From: Lutjanus erythropterus
Lineage: Eukaryota; Chordata; Actinopteri; Lutjaniformes; Lutjanidae
Length of the DNA stretch: 64,000 nt
NCBI GenBank assembly: GCA_020091685.1
Contig: CM034597.1
Coordinates: 2,364,646-2,428,645, forward strand
Reading direction: 5' to 3'
In this document: positions 48,122-58,950 of the stretch, piece by piece
Numbering within the stretch: position 1 is the first letter of the stretch
Layout: each line of letters begins with the position of its first letter
Position numbers and translations under genes: made by a program
The notes under the pieces: generated by a model
Told to the model about the DNA's origin: nothing
What the model saw: the letters and a program-made list of their open reading frames with translations, nothing else
Database searches by the model: none

Positions 48122-48580
48122 AGTTTTTTTTTTTTCTGGAACTCCTACATCTCATGACCTCCAGGCTAAAGAGGAAAAGGACCACCCCGATTGTTACCAA
48201 CGCAAAGTTGAAAACCAGCACCTTTGGTGGTTTTGTATTAGGTTTATCTCTTCTGAAAAATGTATAACCTGGTATAATCAGTGCAGCACATGGTGAGTTT
48301 TTGTGGAGCCAAGTTTCAGTCAAAAAAAAAATCCAGATTAAAGACTGTGAGAAGGTGGTTAATTTGATCAATTTTTGACTTAATACTGCAGATGTGCAAA
48401 GGACCTAAAAGACCATTGGGTCAGCTTGAGAACACCAGATTATTTTAGAGTGATCAACAGTTTGGAAAAAGTTCTATTGTTGTTTTTAACTCAAGAAATA
48501 CACATTTCTTGTTTTGACAATTTGTCAGACACTCATTCTGTGTCTACACTTTTGGATATTGATTATTTGGATAGTCTGAT
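48122..48580 (-). mobile_element. Antisense LINE endonuclease fragment
   Basis: On the minus strand the sequence reads FLTETWLHKNSPCAALIIPGYTFFRRDK, which is the apurinic-endonuclease block 'LTETWL......PGY...R.D' of CR1/L2/Rex-type LINEs. The expected glycine-rich GGG(V)A follows only in a degraded form (about 48180). A poly(T) on the plus strand (48124-48134), i.e. a short poly(A) on the LINE strand, marks the junction with Tc1 sequence. Confidence 0.65.
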
Positions 48581-48601
48581 TTTTTTTTTTTTTTTTTTTT
48601 G
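48579..48601. repeat. Poly(T) tract
   Basis: About 22 T, a poly(A) on the minus strand, separating the endonuclease fragment from the GC-richer antisense segment. Confidence 0.85.
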
Positions 48602-49190
48602 TATTGAATGCCTCTAGATGATCGCTGGAGTTTGGTGGGCCTCTTGTCCTCTTGTGGGCCTCGTGTTCATCAGTTGCGCTGGCTTTTGCACGCCACCTTT
48701 GAACCACCGCAGCTCCCCAGGTCCGAAACCCAAATCTACCTTCAATCTCTCACCAATCCTCCAGGGGGGAGTCCCTCCAACCACGGCCGCCAGGTGTGGA
48801 TGGATGCCGCTGGCTTTCCGCCATGTTCTGACTGGTCATAGAGCTCAAACAACAGATGCGACCAGCAAGGTTTGTCAAAACCTTTCATTGGGAATTTCAC
48901 TGCAAAACATGCGTACCTGTAAGGCTGGATTGCTGCTCTTATGGTCGATGGCCGTGCTGGTATTTTCAGTTTTGAGATCTGTGTTTGTCGAGCTAGGGCC
49001 TGGGCGTTGGTGTCCATCTCTGGATAGTAGTGGGCAGATAGCAATGATCAGAGCATTGGTGTCAGTATTTCTCCGTCTTTTGGTCAGAATAGTAGTGTGT
49101 AGCAATACTGTGGTATGTTTCATTAAAAGGTGGATTAGTATCGGTTGTGCCAGTAGAATTAAAACATTTTTTTGCGTGTGCCAGTGAAGC
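48602..49190 (-). mobile_element. Antisense LINE 5' segment (probable)
   Basis: On the minus strand 48875-49123 encodes AIICPLLSRDGHQRPGPSS-like residues, recalling the '(L)LLSGDxxxNPGP' motif that precedes the endonuclease in CR1/L2-type LINEs. The GC-richer part 48620-48830 has no recognised domain on either strand. The 189-aa plus-strand ORF (48618-49187) is probably antisense noise of this element. Confidence 0.45.
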
Positions 49191-49338
49191 TGCGACTATG
49201 GTCTTCAAGGTTAGAGATCATCATCGTCCATGTCTGTATGAGTTGCTGAAGGGTGGTGATAATACATTGGTAAGTAATGAGTTTGTAGTGAGACTGGGCT
49301 GATTTTACAGCATCCCGACTTTTATCGAATTGGGGTTG

Positions 49339-50794
49339 TAACAATAAGTAAGAAGTAGAAGGAAAAATGATAAAGTAATACTCCTCGACAACTTTAATTT
49401 TGATTTCTTTTATCTCATTGTGGTCTTATGTAGTGTACTGATTTATAGGTGCCCAACACAACCTGCAGATCCCCATGTGCCTACTTGTCATCTGATGAGG
49501 GGCGAGTGTCATGTCAGCCAACACTGCTTAGCTCTGTTGTATTTTTCAGGGCAGAGAGAGAGGTGACAGGGATGGAACACTTTCAAACCAGCCGAATGGA
49601 GAGTTGTTGTATTGACCAGAGGATTAGGAGAAGGATCTGTCCAGCAAGCTCCATGCAACATTTATCAGCTCACCAGCAGCAGCAGAGAGGAGAAAGAAGG
49701 GAGAGGGAGGGGGACGAGTCTCCCTCTGCCGCTTCAAAAGCCTGCGGTCGATGTTTTCAAGCTTCCATTAATGTTGCAAACGTTGTCTCGCCAGCCCAAA
49801 AGTGGAAAAAAAGCAAAAAAGGAAGAGAGAGATGAGAGGGATGTAGTGAGAGAACACAGTGTGGAGGTGCAGAATGTTTTATCTCCTGGAAAGAATTGTG
49901 TGTACAGTATGTGATTGTACTGCTGTGGTGAAAGCTTCTAACAGTCACTGAAAGCTTGATCATTCCCCTACCTTTACTTAAGTTAATCATCCACAACATT
50001 ACTCTTGATTACCATTTCACACTTACCTCTCTTGACTCTCTACGTCTTATAGATCTTTTGGTAACACATTATTTGAAAAGGTGTGCATAAGACTGGTCTG
50101 ATGTACTGGATGTGTGTGAAGATTCTCAGCCATTCAGGCCATGATTATCCAAGAGAGGTTGAACCGAGGACGGCTTGACTTGGTTGTAGATCCTTGGAAA
50201 TGTTTCCCAGGGGTTTCTTCAAGTCAAACTGAATTGTGGGGAGTTTCAGGTATTTAACCTCTGTGGGGTCATTATCAGAGTTGTTGATACCAGTGTGGTT
50301 TGTTGGTGTTCCTAGTTGTTGTAAGAGCTCTGCACATGAGGTCCAGTCTGAAGGACTGAGGAGCCTCTGAAGACTGGATGTAAACTGTGGGTGTGAAAGT
50401 GAAATTGTTCTTTCCATGTCCACAAGCGTGCATGTGTCCACTAGGATCTGCATCATAGGGTGTCCATGCAGGCTTTACGCAGACATCAGCATACCCAGAA
50501 TTTGGTGTGACCACATGGACTTGTCCACCAACTTGTCTATGTAGCAACTGCAGATGCTGATTTTCTGTGTGAAACTGGTCCTCCAAGTGAACCCCAGATA
50601 GCACTATAACCAGAACTAATAGGCATCTGTAGTGTCTGCAGCTGTCCATGTATGTGTCCATTTGGGATTTTAATAGAGCCCTAAGCCAGCCATTGTTTGT
50701 CTATTTCAAGTGGCATTCACCTCTGCTTCCAGTATCTGCATGTTACCATTTTCAGTTTCCCCATCCTGGTTATCGGTATGCAATATTGTTAAGG
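49339..50794. other. No confirmed gene
   Basis: 49440-49960 has CAGCAGCAG and GGGAGAGGGAGGGGGA runs and an otherwise complex sequence. ORFs here lack domains and overlap in two frames. The minus-strand ORF 50275-50661 is listed separately. Confidence 0.35.
50275..50661 (-). other. Unrecognised ORF with signal-peptide-like start
   Basis: The 128-aa ORF begins MDTYMDSCRHYRCLLVLVIVLSG-like: a short basic start, then about 13 hydrophobic residues (LLVLVIVLSGVHL). The remainder is polar with five cysteines, several histidines and an N-x-T site (NNFTF). No family is recognised. The downstream sequence (GACTTGAAGAAACCCC...) resembles fish repeat text, so the ORF may be part of an unclassified repeat. 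No splice or promoter evidence supports a gene. Confidence 0.2.
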
Positions 50795-50960
50795 TTTACA
50801 ACAGTTTACAGTTTCATTTAGCAGACACTTTTATCAAAAGTGAAGTACATCTAAGAGCTGATACGACACATGCAAGAATCTAGTCTAGTCTAGTCTAGTC
50901 TAGCTGAGGACAACACAAATAAGTGCCATGAAGCAAAATCCAAATCTGTTAAGGAATCGA
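50795..50960 (+). repeat. Teleost interspersed repeat with (TCTAG)n
   Basis: CATTTAGCAGACACTTTTAT, AAGTGAAGTACATCTAAGAG, CACATGCAAGAATCTAGTC and AAATAAGTGCCATGAAGC follow the order of a very common fish repeat. A TCTAG pentanucleotide run (50879-50902) has expanded inside it. Confidence 0.65.
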
Positions 50961-51334
50961 CCAAATAACCCATCACCTGGTAGTATTGAATCTTTGAAAG
51001 CTAAACAACACCTGTATTCAAACTTTTCTGTAAAAAATGACTCTTTGCCTGGCTTTGCTGCAGCCAGTCACCACAAACATTCTTCAGTTTATAGCAATGT
51101 GTGATTGGCCCACTACGACTAGGACAGTCTGTGATGGTGCAGTTGAGTGTGGCGTATTTGACAGAGTTGGCAGTTCAGCATGCAGAAATGCTACCAAAAT
51201 GTTGAAAAATATAACTACACTCCTGTGGCACACATGATGGGTATTTAATAAAGTAAAAAAATAATTTATCTAAGTAATGGTATTGGTGCTGGTATCATTT
51301 TTTTTTTTTAAATGATACCCAACCTCCACTAAGC

Positions 51335-51625
51335 AACCTACACACTGAAAATGGCAAATTTCACTGGTAGCAGCTGTTACCTTTTCTTATACAGGGATTT
51401 AGCCACTTTAATGCCTGGCCTCACATCCCCACAAGCAAATGTTAACACAAGTTCCCCTTGACACTATTCTGCAGGGGCACCGATGCTAGATCTTGGGCTT
51501 AGTGTCGCTCAAGATGACTGTGATTGGTTTAAAGAAATACAAGCAAACCAGAGCATTTTTTCCTCATATGGCAGAATGATAATGTGTACAATACAACCTG
51601 ACCATTCTATGTGGGACTAGCATAA
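51335..51625 (+). repeat. Dispersed repeat F, copy 2
   Basis: Direct-orientation relative of 43985-44335 (TGATTGGTTTAAAGAAAT and GGCAGAATGATAATG near its end), more degraded at the 3' side. Confidence 0.65.
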
Positions 51626-54600
51626 GACTGACATGAAGAAATCTCTCTGAATGTTTATGACTGTTGCTTTTAAGCATCATTCAGTCAATTATATAATTTT
51701 TAATGCAAACTTTTGTAGTTTGAGACAGGACGAATAGAGGAAGAATATGAAGAGCAGTAACCTATTTTATATTTCTGGTTTATTTTAGAGAGTTGCAGAT
51801 AAAATCTTTTTCCTTCATGATATAATACTTGAATTCTGTGTATAAGTGTATAAGTGCCGATCCAGTACCAATACCAGTGTCATAAAAAAAAAATCTTTGT
51901 TAGTTCAGTCCTCTCGGTAAAGGGTCATTTTCTTTTCCCCACAGCCTCAAAACAATTCAGGTCAGTTTAGTTTAGTCCACTCCAGATTTTACCACAGAGC
52001 CCCACAAAACCAAACCAAATCGGGAAATGGGCCTGGGCGATACAGCTGAAAAAAGTTTCATATTGGCCGATGTAGGTAATTATTGATCATAACTTCTATG
52101 TAGGTTGTGACTGACAACATGTTTTGTACAAGGTGGAGGTGGTTGAGGTGATAAAATGAGGAAATATCACAATAATTATTGACCAAATACTTTGATATTG
52201 CACCAATTTTGTAGGGATGACTATTTGTGCCTTCACAAAATATTAATACAATGAGATTTTTTGATAAATAATCATCAGTGACGTGGATATCATGAGTAAG
52301 TGGGTAAAGGTAAGTTCAGAAAATTACATCACCTTACTGTATGCAGCCTCTAAAACCAGGAAAAGACAACACCATATGCCACTGCACCATATAACAATAT
52401 AACGATATGCAAAATATATCATATATCCAGTCTAATATCATGATACAATATAGTATTGATATATTGCCCAGCCCTATCGGGAAATAAAGATGGAGATTAT
52501 CTTAATAAATAAGTCTGCATTTGCAGTTCTATAACAGAGATTATGGCTAATGCTAAACACCAGGAAGTCACAGTCCTGTTGATCAGTTAATCAGTCAAGT
52601 TTGCAACACTGGCCTTAGCTACGCCAAGACACCAACGTAGCCATGGCAGACAGATAAACGTCAGACTTCTGCTGACCACAAGCTGGCAACAATAATGTGG
52701 CCTTAGCAATGCCATCTGATGCAGTGGTAAAGCTGCCATTTCTCTCCTCCACATACAATGCAAAATTTGCCATAAGGGGTGCTGCTGGGAAGTAGCAGGG
52801 TTCTGTTTCGGCGTTAACAAATTACATGGTATCAGATCTGGTGTAGGTACTCACCAATACACAATTTAGGTCGTATTGGAATTTTCTAGGTTTATACAGG
52901 TATTATTTAATTCGAACAAGTCCTTTTGAATGTACATTGTCTTTGACTTGGATGAAACAGACTGCCCATCAAATAATACTCTCTTTTTTCTAGCATATCT
53001 AAGCTTCCAAGTGGTTATATGAGTGCATTTAAGAGTTCTTCATGGCCCTGAACTGAAGACCCAAACTGGGCCCTTTGCCACAACTTTAAGACCTAAACTT
53101 CGCCCAAGACTTGAGGCTATATTTCTGTTACTCCTTCCTCAAAGACAAAGTAATGTGCTTGCTTTGAAGCCACATAAAGGCTGTCTCACAAATAAAAATG
53201 ACTCATTTGGCAGCAGCAGGATAAATTACGTCAACAGAGCATGGCTCAACTGCCCACCAGCAATAAAACACAAATATAACTTATTACTTATAGTTTGCAT
53301 GTTTAGTGGGAATAACATCAACAACAACACACCTAACATCACCACTGAAAACATGAGAATCTTTTCCATGTCTACCATTACATAACAACCTCTCTACAAC
53401 CATCTGTTGTAACATCAAGGTCATCATGTTTCCACAATGTAAAGGTCCACTCTCAGTCACTGAGGATTGTTAGAAGCATCCTTTTTTGCTTTATTTAATC
53501 CATTACTGGTAACTGGCTCATCAAGCTAATGATCTATCTGTCTCTCCACTTCTCACCAGTCACTACATGCAACATGTATTTGCAGCATGAAGCATTCTAA
53601 TCAAACACCAGGCTACAAGAGGTGGGTTTTAAGTTTGTGTAGCCTGTTCCAACAGAGGACAACAACAACAGAGGACCTATAGGACAGTCATTGTTCATAC
53701 ATTGCAAGCTCCTGTACCTGTATTACTACAGGCAGTGACTGTGGGGGGGAAATCCATCATTTGCAGCCATGTCATTGTGTTGTTTCACCACTTTAGGGGA
53801 CTGTCTTGACCGTAGTTTTTTATACGTTAGCTGTCAGGTCAGGACAGTCTTCTGCACTCAGTGCTTCACCTGCTGAGTGCTGCGTTGCAATCTGATTTGG
53901 AGGCAGAATGCATGTCCTATTTAGTTCCCGCCTAGATTTTGTTTTGTTCACATTTATTCCAAGAAATATTTTGCCAGACAGACAACAAATCAATAGTGAG
54001 GTGGAATATGATGGGCAGACATATTAGCAAAAACACAACTCACATTTAAAATCATGTTTCAAGAATACAAAAAACTTATTTATTCATTTATTCATTCAGT
54101 AAACCTTCATTTTACCTCTGAAATACATTAAGCTAGAGACCTCATTTACAATATAGCAGAGTAAATAAATTAAAGATGAAGATCCTCAACAACAAGAAAC
54201 ACAAATTTTGATGGCAATTAAAAGTAAAAATAATAAAAAGCTAAATTAGTCCAATAATAAAGCCTTGAGAATAAACAAAGCAATTAAAATTTAAAGCAAT
54301 TGAATCAACTAAGACAGGAACAGCTGGAAGTGAAATAAGATGAAATTAAAAATTTAAATGGCCTTAAGGATAAATGTGAAGCAAGCTTTTGTTCTGCATG
54401 TTATTCCTGGATGCATTTATTCATTATCAATAGATTTTTGTTTTTACCTTTATAATACATTATATTCAATTAAGATTAATTATTTTTTTAATAGCTGTTC
54501 TATTAATGAGGTTTAGAGGAGGCATCTTTGGAATTTGCAAATTTCCCCATTGTGGGACTAATAAAAGAATATCTTATCTTTGTTTCAGTATTTAGTTTTC

Positions 54601-54602
<2 letters not shown>
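51626..54602. other. No gene recognised
   Basis: About 3 kb without recognisable genes. 52030-52480 has GGGCGATACAGCTGAAA and ATATTGCCCAGCCCTATCGGG at opposite ends, a GGGC(T)GGGCGATA-type inverted pair typical of another fish repeat. ORF 53023-53385 (120 aa) has no domain. (ATTT)n-like text is near 54075-54100. Confidence 0.35.
52028..52482. mobile_element. Probable non-autonomous DNA repeat (GGGCGATA ends)
   Basis: Left GGCCTGGGCGATACAGCTGA (52030) and right ATATTGCCCAGCCCTATCGG (52461). Inverted words TGGGCGATA / ATATTGCCCA bound an AT-rich body with ATATCATGATACAATATAGT words. This matches a fish repeat with GGGCTGGGCGATA ends. Confidence 0.55.
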
Positions 54603-54637
<35 letters not shown>

Positions 54638-54655
54638 ACACCCACACACACACAC
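54603..54655. repeat. (CA)n microsatellite
   Basis: A CA run with two CCCACA interruptions. Confidence 0.9.
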
Positions 54656-55410
54656 GTCTGCACAGTGCACACACATGCACAGACAGATATCAGTTCACAG
54701 TATATATCTCTTAACAGTGATCAACTGTAAAATACAGAGGTGGTATCACTGTTGCACTCAGGAGAGATGAAAAAAGTACATCCAATAAAATATCTTTAGA
54801 AAGAGAAATTAAAATCAAGTGTTAAACTTTACCCTTGGGTTAACATGAATTCCTCCAGGCAAAAGGGGAAAGAGGTTACATAATCCAGTATTGGGAACAT
54901 GTCATAATATTGTGTTCACTGTGTATAATGGGCTGTGGCTGTACGTATGGGAGTGGTGGAATAATAGTACTGGTTGTTTGCCAAGGAGAAGAGGCTATTC
55001 AGGCAAAATGCTGATAGTACCAACCCATTAGCTTGAAGAGTTGGAGAATGGGAGAATAAACAATTAGAATAATTACATTTTCCACTCTGTACTTACTACA
55101 AGTGTTAACCCCAAGACTGAGGCTAAACTCATTACAGAGAGAAAGAGACAAAGAGAGGCGGGGAGGAAGATGTGTGGAGAGGATATCAATTTCAACAAAT
55201 TCTATTACCCATGTTAAAAAAAAAAACTAAACAAGGAAAACAGGATTTACTCTACAAGTACAGTTCTGGGGGAGTGTGTGTGTGTGTGTGTGTATGTTCC
55301 TTATGTTTGCCCTTGACTGTGACCCTGACAGCTAAAGAGATCTACAGCCAGGGGACAGCTACGACCATCTACTGTATTACTGCTGCTCTGTAATCTCTGT
55401 AATCTTTAAT

Positions 55411-55452
<42 letters not shown>

Positions 55453-56811
55453 ACCAAGAACTACAATTCTCTCTTACCAGGTTGTGTCACTATATTTCGT
55501 AGCCCTAGCCCCTTACCCTAAACCTCCCCAGCACAAGTAACTGTCTAATCCAAATTTAATTCTGATCCTAATCTGAAAACAAATCTTAACCCTCAAACAG
55601 CCCTTTTTCTGTTTCCAAATTTATATGTGCAGTAACTTTGTTGAATTGAAAAATACGCTGCTACTGGTACCTGACTTTTCCTAAAAGTGACTGTATTTTA
55701 AATTTCAGCTTAACAAGTGGTCTGAATTCCCGGTCTCCCCACATTAAAATACACATAATTAATTAATTAGACTCAATTAAAAATGAAGTAGTTAAGACCA
55801 GGAACAGTTGTAACACTTTTTGTCTCAGCAACAATAACTCACTGAATTGTTGTACTTGTTTCCAGCCTTTTCCCGTAGTCTGTGGTTATTATTTGTTTAG
55901 TTAAGTTTAAATTTGTCATTGTTATTGTTAAAATGTAAAAACATGTTTCTAATCTTATAAAATACATTTAACTGTTTCTCACTCTGAGTAATTCTAGATT
56001 AATCTAAACTTGGATCACTGATGGTTATTATCCTACAGAAAAATACTGCTGTGAATATATACAATCATTACAGTTACAGTTACAGTTACTACATGTGATG
56101 GCTGCATATTGAGAAATATATGAATACATTTTACAGAATTTACATTTTAGTTTAATTTCATTTTAAAAAGTTAAACTAACAGAATACATGCAGTAATCTG
56201 TTAGTCTAGTATTTATCATGAGAGATAATAGAGTTGGAAAGTCAGAGGTTAAAATGATGCTTATGACTGTTCTAGTAGTTCTGGAAGTCTGGCACTTAAG
56301 GTGTTAAACTTGTGGAGTCCAGCACCTTGGCCCTGCAAGTTTGTTAAATATGCCCTGCCACACACACACATGCACAATTGCACCAGTGAGTACAGGTGCA
56401 CACATAAACACAAACTGTTACAGCAGAGAAGTGTCATGCTAATCGATTTACAGCATGTCCACATGCCAAATTTACACACAAACACCTACTGTATGATGAG
56501 GCTTCATGTACTATCAGTATCATGTTAGCAGTATGATACATGAATACAACATCAGACCTCAGGGGCATATAGAACCTCTACATTTCAGTAATATTTAAAG
56601 GAGCAAATACGGACCAACTGCACATGCAAAAGTTCACACGGGTAGCAGCAGCACAGCAGGAGCACTGCAGGGACATGGGACATGTGCAACATCGTAAATT
56701 GACAATAACAAGCAAGGATGAGTCCCCCACTGTAAATGTCTCAGATGTTTATACTGTCAAAATTGAGCATCATATCCCAGTCAGTTATCTGCCAATGTAA
56801 AGTTCAGCCTG
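54656..56811. other. No gene; two GT microsatellites
   Basis: (GT)n at 55273-55292 and 55413-55448; otherwise AT-rich. The ORFs here are generated by these repeats or lack domains. Confidence 0.45.
55413..55448. repeat. (GT)n microsatellite
   Basis: About 36 bp of perfect GT repeat; a shorter run is at 55273-55292. Confidence 0.9.
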
Positions 56812-57060
56812 TTATCCTAAAAACAAAAGCCCACTGCTCTGAAATAACACACTGTGGAGTTCAGTGGCTGCCTGTCTCACTGCCTGCCGAACTCCATTAA
56901 CATGTTGCTCATTTGACCGTTATAAACATCTATGCCTTCTACAAAATTATTAATGATTTCTTACTATTCATAAACAGACACTCACTCATTTGGCAAACGT
57001 TCGGCATTAATTTGAACTCTAATTAATATGAAACAGGCAAACAAAAATAGTTATCCCAGC
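56812..57060 (-). promoter_or_regulatory. CNE-like element, copy B of an inverted pair
   Basis: The reverse complement of this block aligns with 41961-42220. On the plus strand it shows AAAGCCCACTGCTCTGAAATA, GAGTTCAGTGGCTGCC, CTGTCTCACTGCCTGCC, CTCCATTAACAT, TCATAAACAGACAC and GGCATTAATTTGAACT. Homology ends abruptly on both sides (after GGATAA in the A orientation, and near GGGATAACTATTTTT at the other side). It is non-coding, without target duplications that I can see. Confidence 0.6.
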
Positions 57061-58950
57061 CTGGAGTAGGTTGGACACTGCAGCTGTAGCGTTAATGTCA
57101 AACAAGCGAGTATTTGAACTTAAAAAGTTTCCTTGATCCCTGATTGTGGTCTTTTTATGATTTATTACAGTTAATATATTACAGATTTATCTTTTAATCA
57201 CACACATACAGTACAGTACACACTCTGTGGCATTGATTGCCTCTAGGTCACCCTGCTGGAGCGAATCAGCAGGATCAGCACCATGGACAGCAGCTGACTT
57301 CCACAGACAACTGCTGTAATGGACAAAAGTTGTGTCCCAATGATGTAACCAAAGTTAAAAGTTAACTTTTATATAACTAATCCAGAACCCTTCCTAAAGC
57401 ATAAATATCTGGGTCAGGTGAGGTCTCTGCCTCTTTCTCCACTCTGGCTGGTTCGATCAATTCTTAGTGTGTTTTTGTTAAAGACAGTTCTCACTGGCTC
57501 TGCAGTAGCTGCAATACAAACGTCCCATAAGAAAACTTTAGAGCAGCTGCCACTTTAACTGTAATTTTAAACTGTACAGTATATTTAATGGATTTTGCAG
57601 CCCTGTATTTATTCCCATGTATGTAGTTTGTGTAAAAAAAAATGTGCTTATATTAATATTTATTGTTTTACTTTAAGCTATATTTTTTTAGCTTTCCAAA
57701 GAGATTTATGTATAAGATTTTTAATATAACTAATAACCAGTTCACTAATCAGAAATCACCTGAATTAACCCTAGGGTGATACCTTTATTTTGAAAGCAAA
57801 CTACCCACGAGCCCCTGAGTTTTGTTTTTAATTTTTTCCACGCCATCCCACTCATTAACTCTGGACACTGACCTCAAGTCAAAGAACTGAAAAGGCCTAG
57901 TGTATGTCTGTATTTATGTTTGTGTTATTTTTTTTGTAATAAATATTACAAGACAGCATCTCATTTGACACTTGCCTTTGTTGTCTGTGGGGCTCCCAAG
58001 CTTTTTGTTTTGTTTTTTTTACTTTATAGCAGATTTTCACATTGCAAGTAATCATATTCACTTATTTCATTCATCCTGCCACATTTCTACATTTTTTGTT
58101 TTTACAGACAGAATGGAGAAAAAGAAATGAAGAGAGAAAGAAATAAAGGAGAAAAAAGAAAAGGGGAAAGGGTGAGAGCCTTCTGTACTCTCTTAATTAT
58201 AATTTTTTTATTTAAATTATTTCCTTGACCCATTTACTCTTCTTATGAATTCCTTCTCTCTGCTGTTTCATAAGATAGCTCCTTTTTTGTAAATACTTAA
58301 ATAAATTCTTGGAGGTATGTTATATTATTTAGTCACTAATGTTTCAGATGTATCCATCACTTTATTTGTAATTACCTGTGAATAGACTTTTATTCCCTTA
58401 CCAGCCCATTCTTCTGACAATTTATCCATTTTATGAGGCAGAAAATCTGGATCACTCTCTGTCTCTTTTAAATATATGCAGTTTTGTACCTTTTACAAAT
58501 ATATATCCAATTTATTAATGTGTTTTCTACACATCTATTATTCCCATTGTGTTTTTGCATTTCCCTTTAACCTAAGTAGAGTAGTGTTCTGATTGATATG
58601 AGTGTGGATCATTTTTCTATTAGTTTCCATTAGTTTCCACTTCATTATTCATTTTTTACTTGAGTAGCATGAAAATAAGTCATTAAATCTAGAAAGCTAA
58701 GCCCTTTTCTTTAGGTTGATTTTGCAAGCATTTTTTTTCTTTTCCTTTGATAAGTCCAGATATAATTTGAAAGTATGTAATTCCATCTTTTAAAACTGCT
58801 TTGTGGGGTGGCTACTGGTAAAGCATGAAATAAAAAAGGAACTGCAGAGAAAACCTTCTGTACATATTTGGTTTATACAGTATTATTAATTTAAAATAAT
58901 AATGTAAATATGTAGCTGATCCACTTTGCTACAAACACTGCATACTATTA
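57061..58950. other. No gene recognised
   Basis: AT-rich sequence. 58110-58170 is a purine-rich A/G tract (AAAGAAATGAAGAGAGAAAG). There are no ORFs above 60 codons with a domain. Confidence 0.45.

Larger units (their letters stand above)
47761..49338 (+). mobile_element. Tc1-like transposon relic, interrupted
   Basis: The left end CAAACCCAATCCCGCTAAAG and right end TTTATCGAATTGGGGTTG are the terminal repeats of a well-known fish Tc1-like family (CAACCCCAATTC-type), with TA on both sides (47759-47760; 49339-49340). 47815-48110 is a degenerate transposase piece: ISLSTIHNVFKRFRESR (helix-turn-helix), later WADAKWKS-like (CTGATGCAAAGTGGAAAAGTG). It stops just before the first catalytic Asp block. 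The remainder up to the right end is replaced by antisense LINE sequence. Confidence 0.8.

Noticed and set aside
48618-49187. 189-codon plus-strand ORF
   Set aside because: It lies antisense to LINE-like motifs and shows no recognisable domain; GC-rich sequence yields long frames by chance.
54603-54655. ORFs rich in His/Thr across CA runs (also 24736-24975, 63252-63509)
   Set aside because: They are translations of CA/GT microsatellites.
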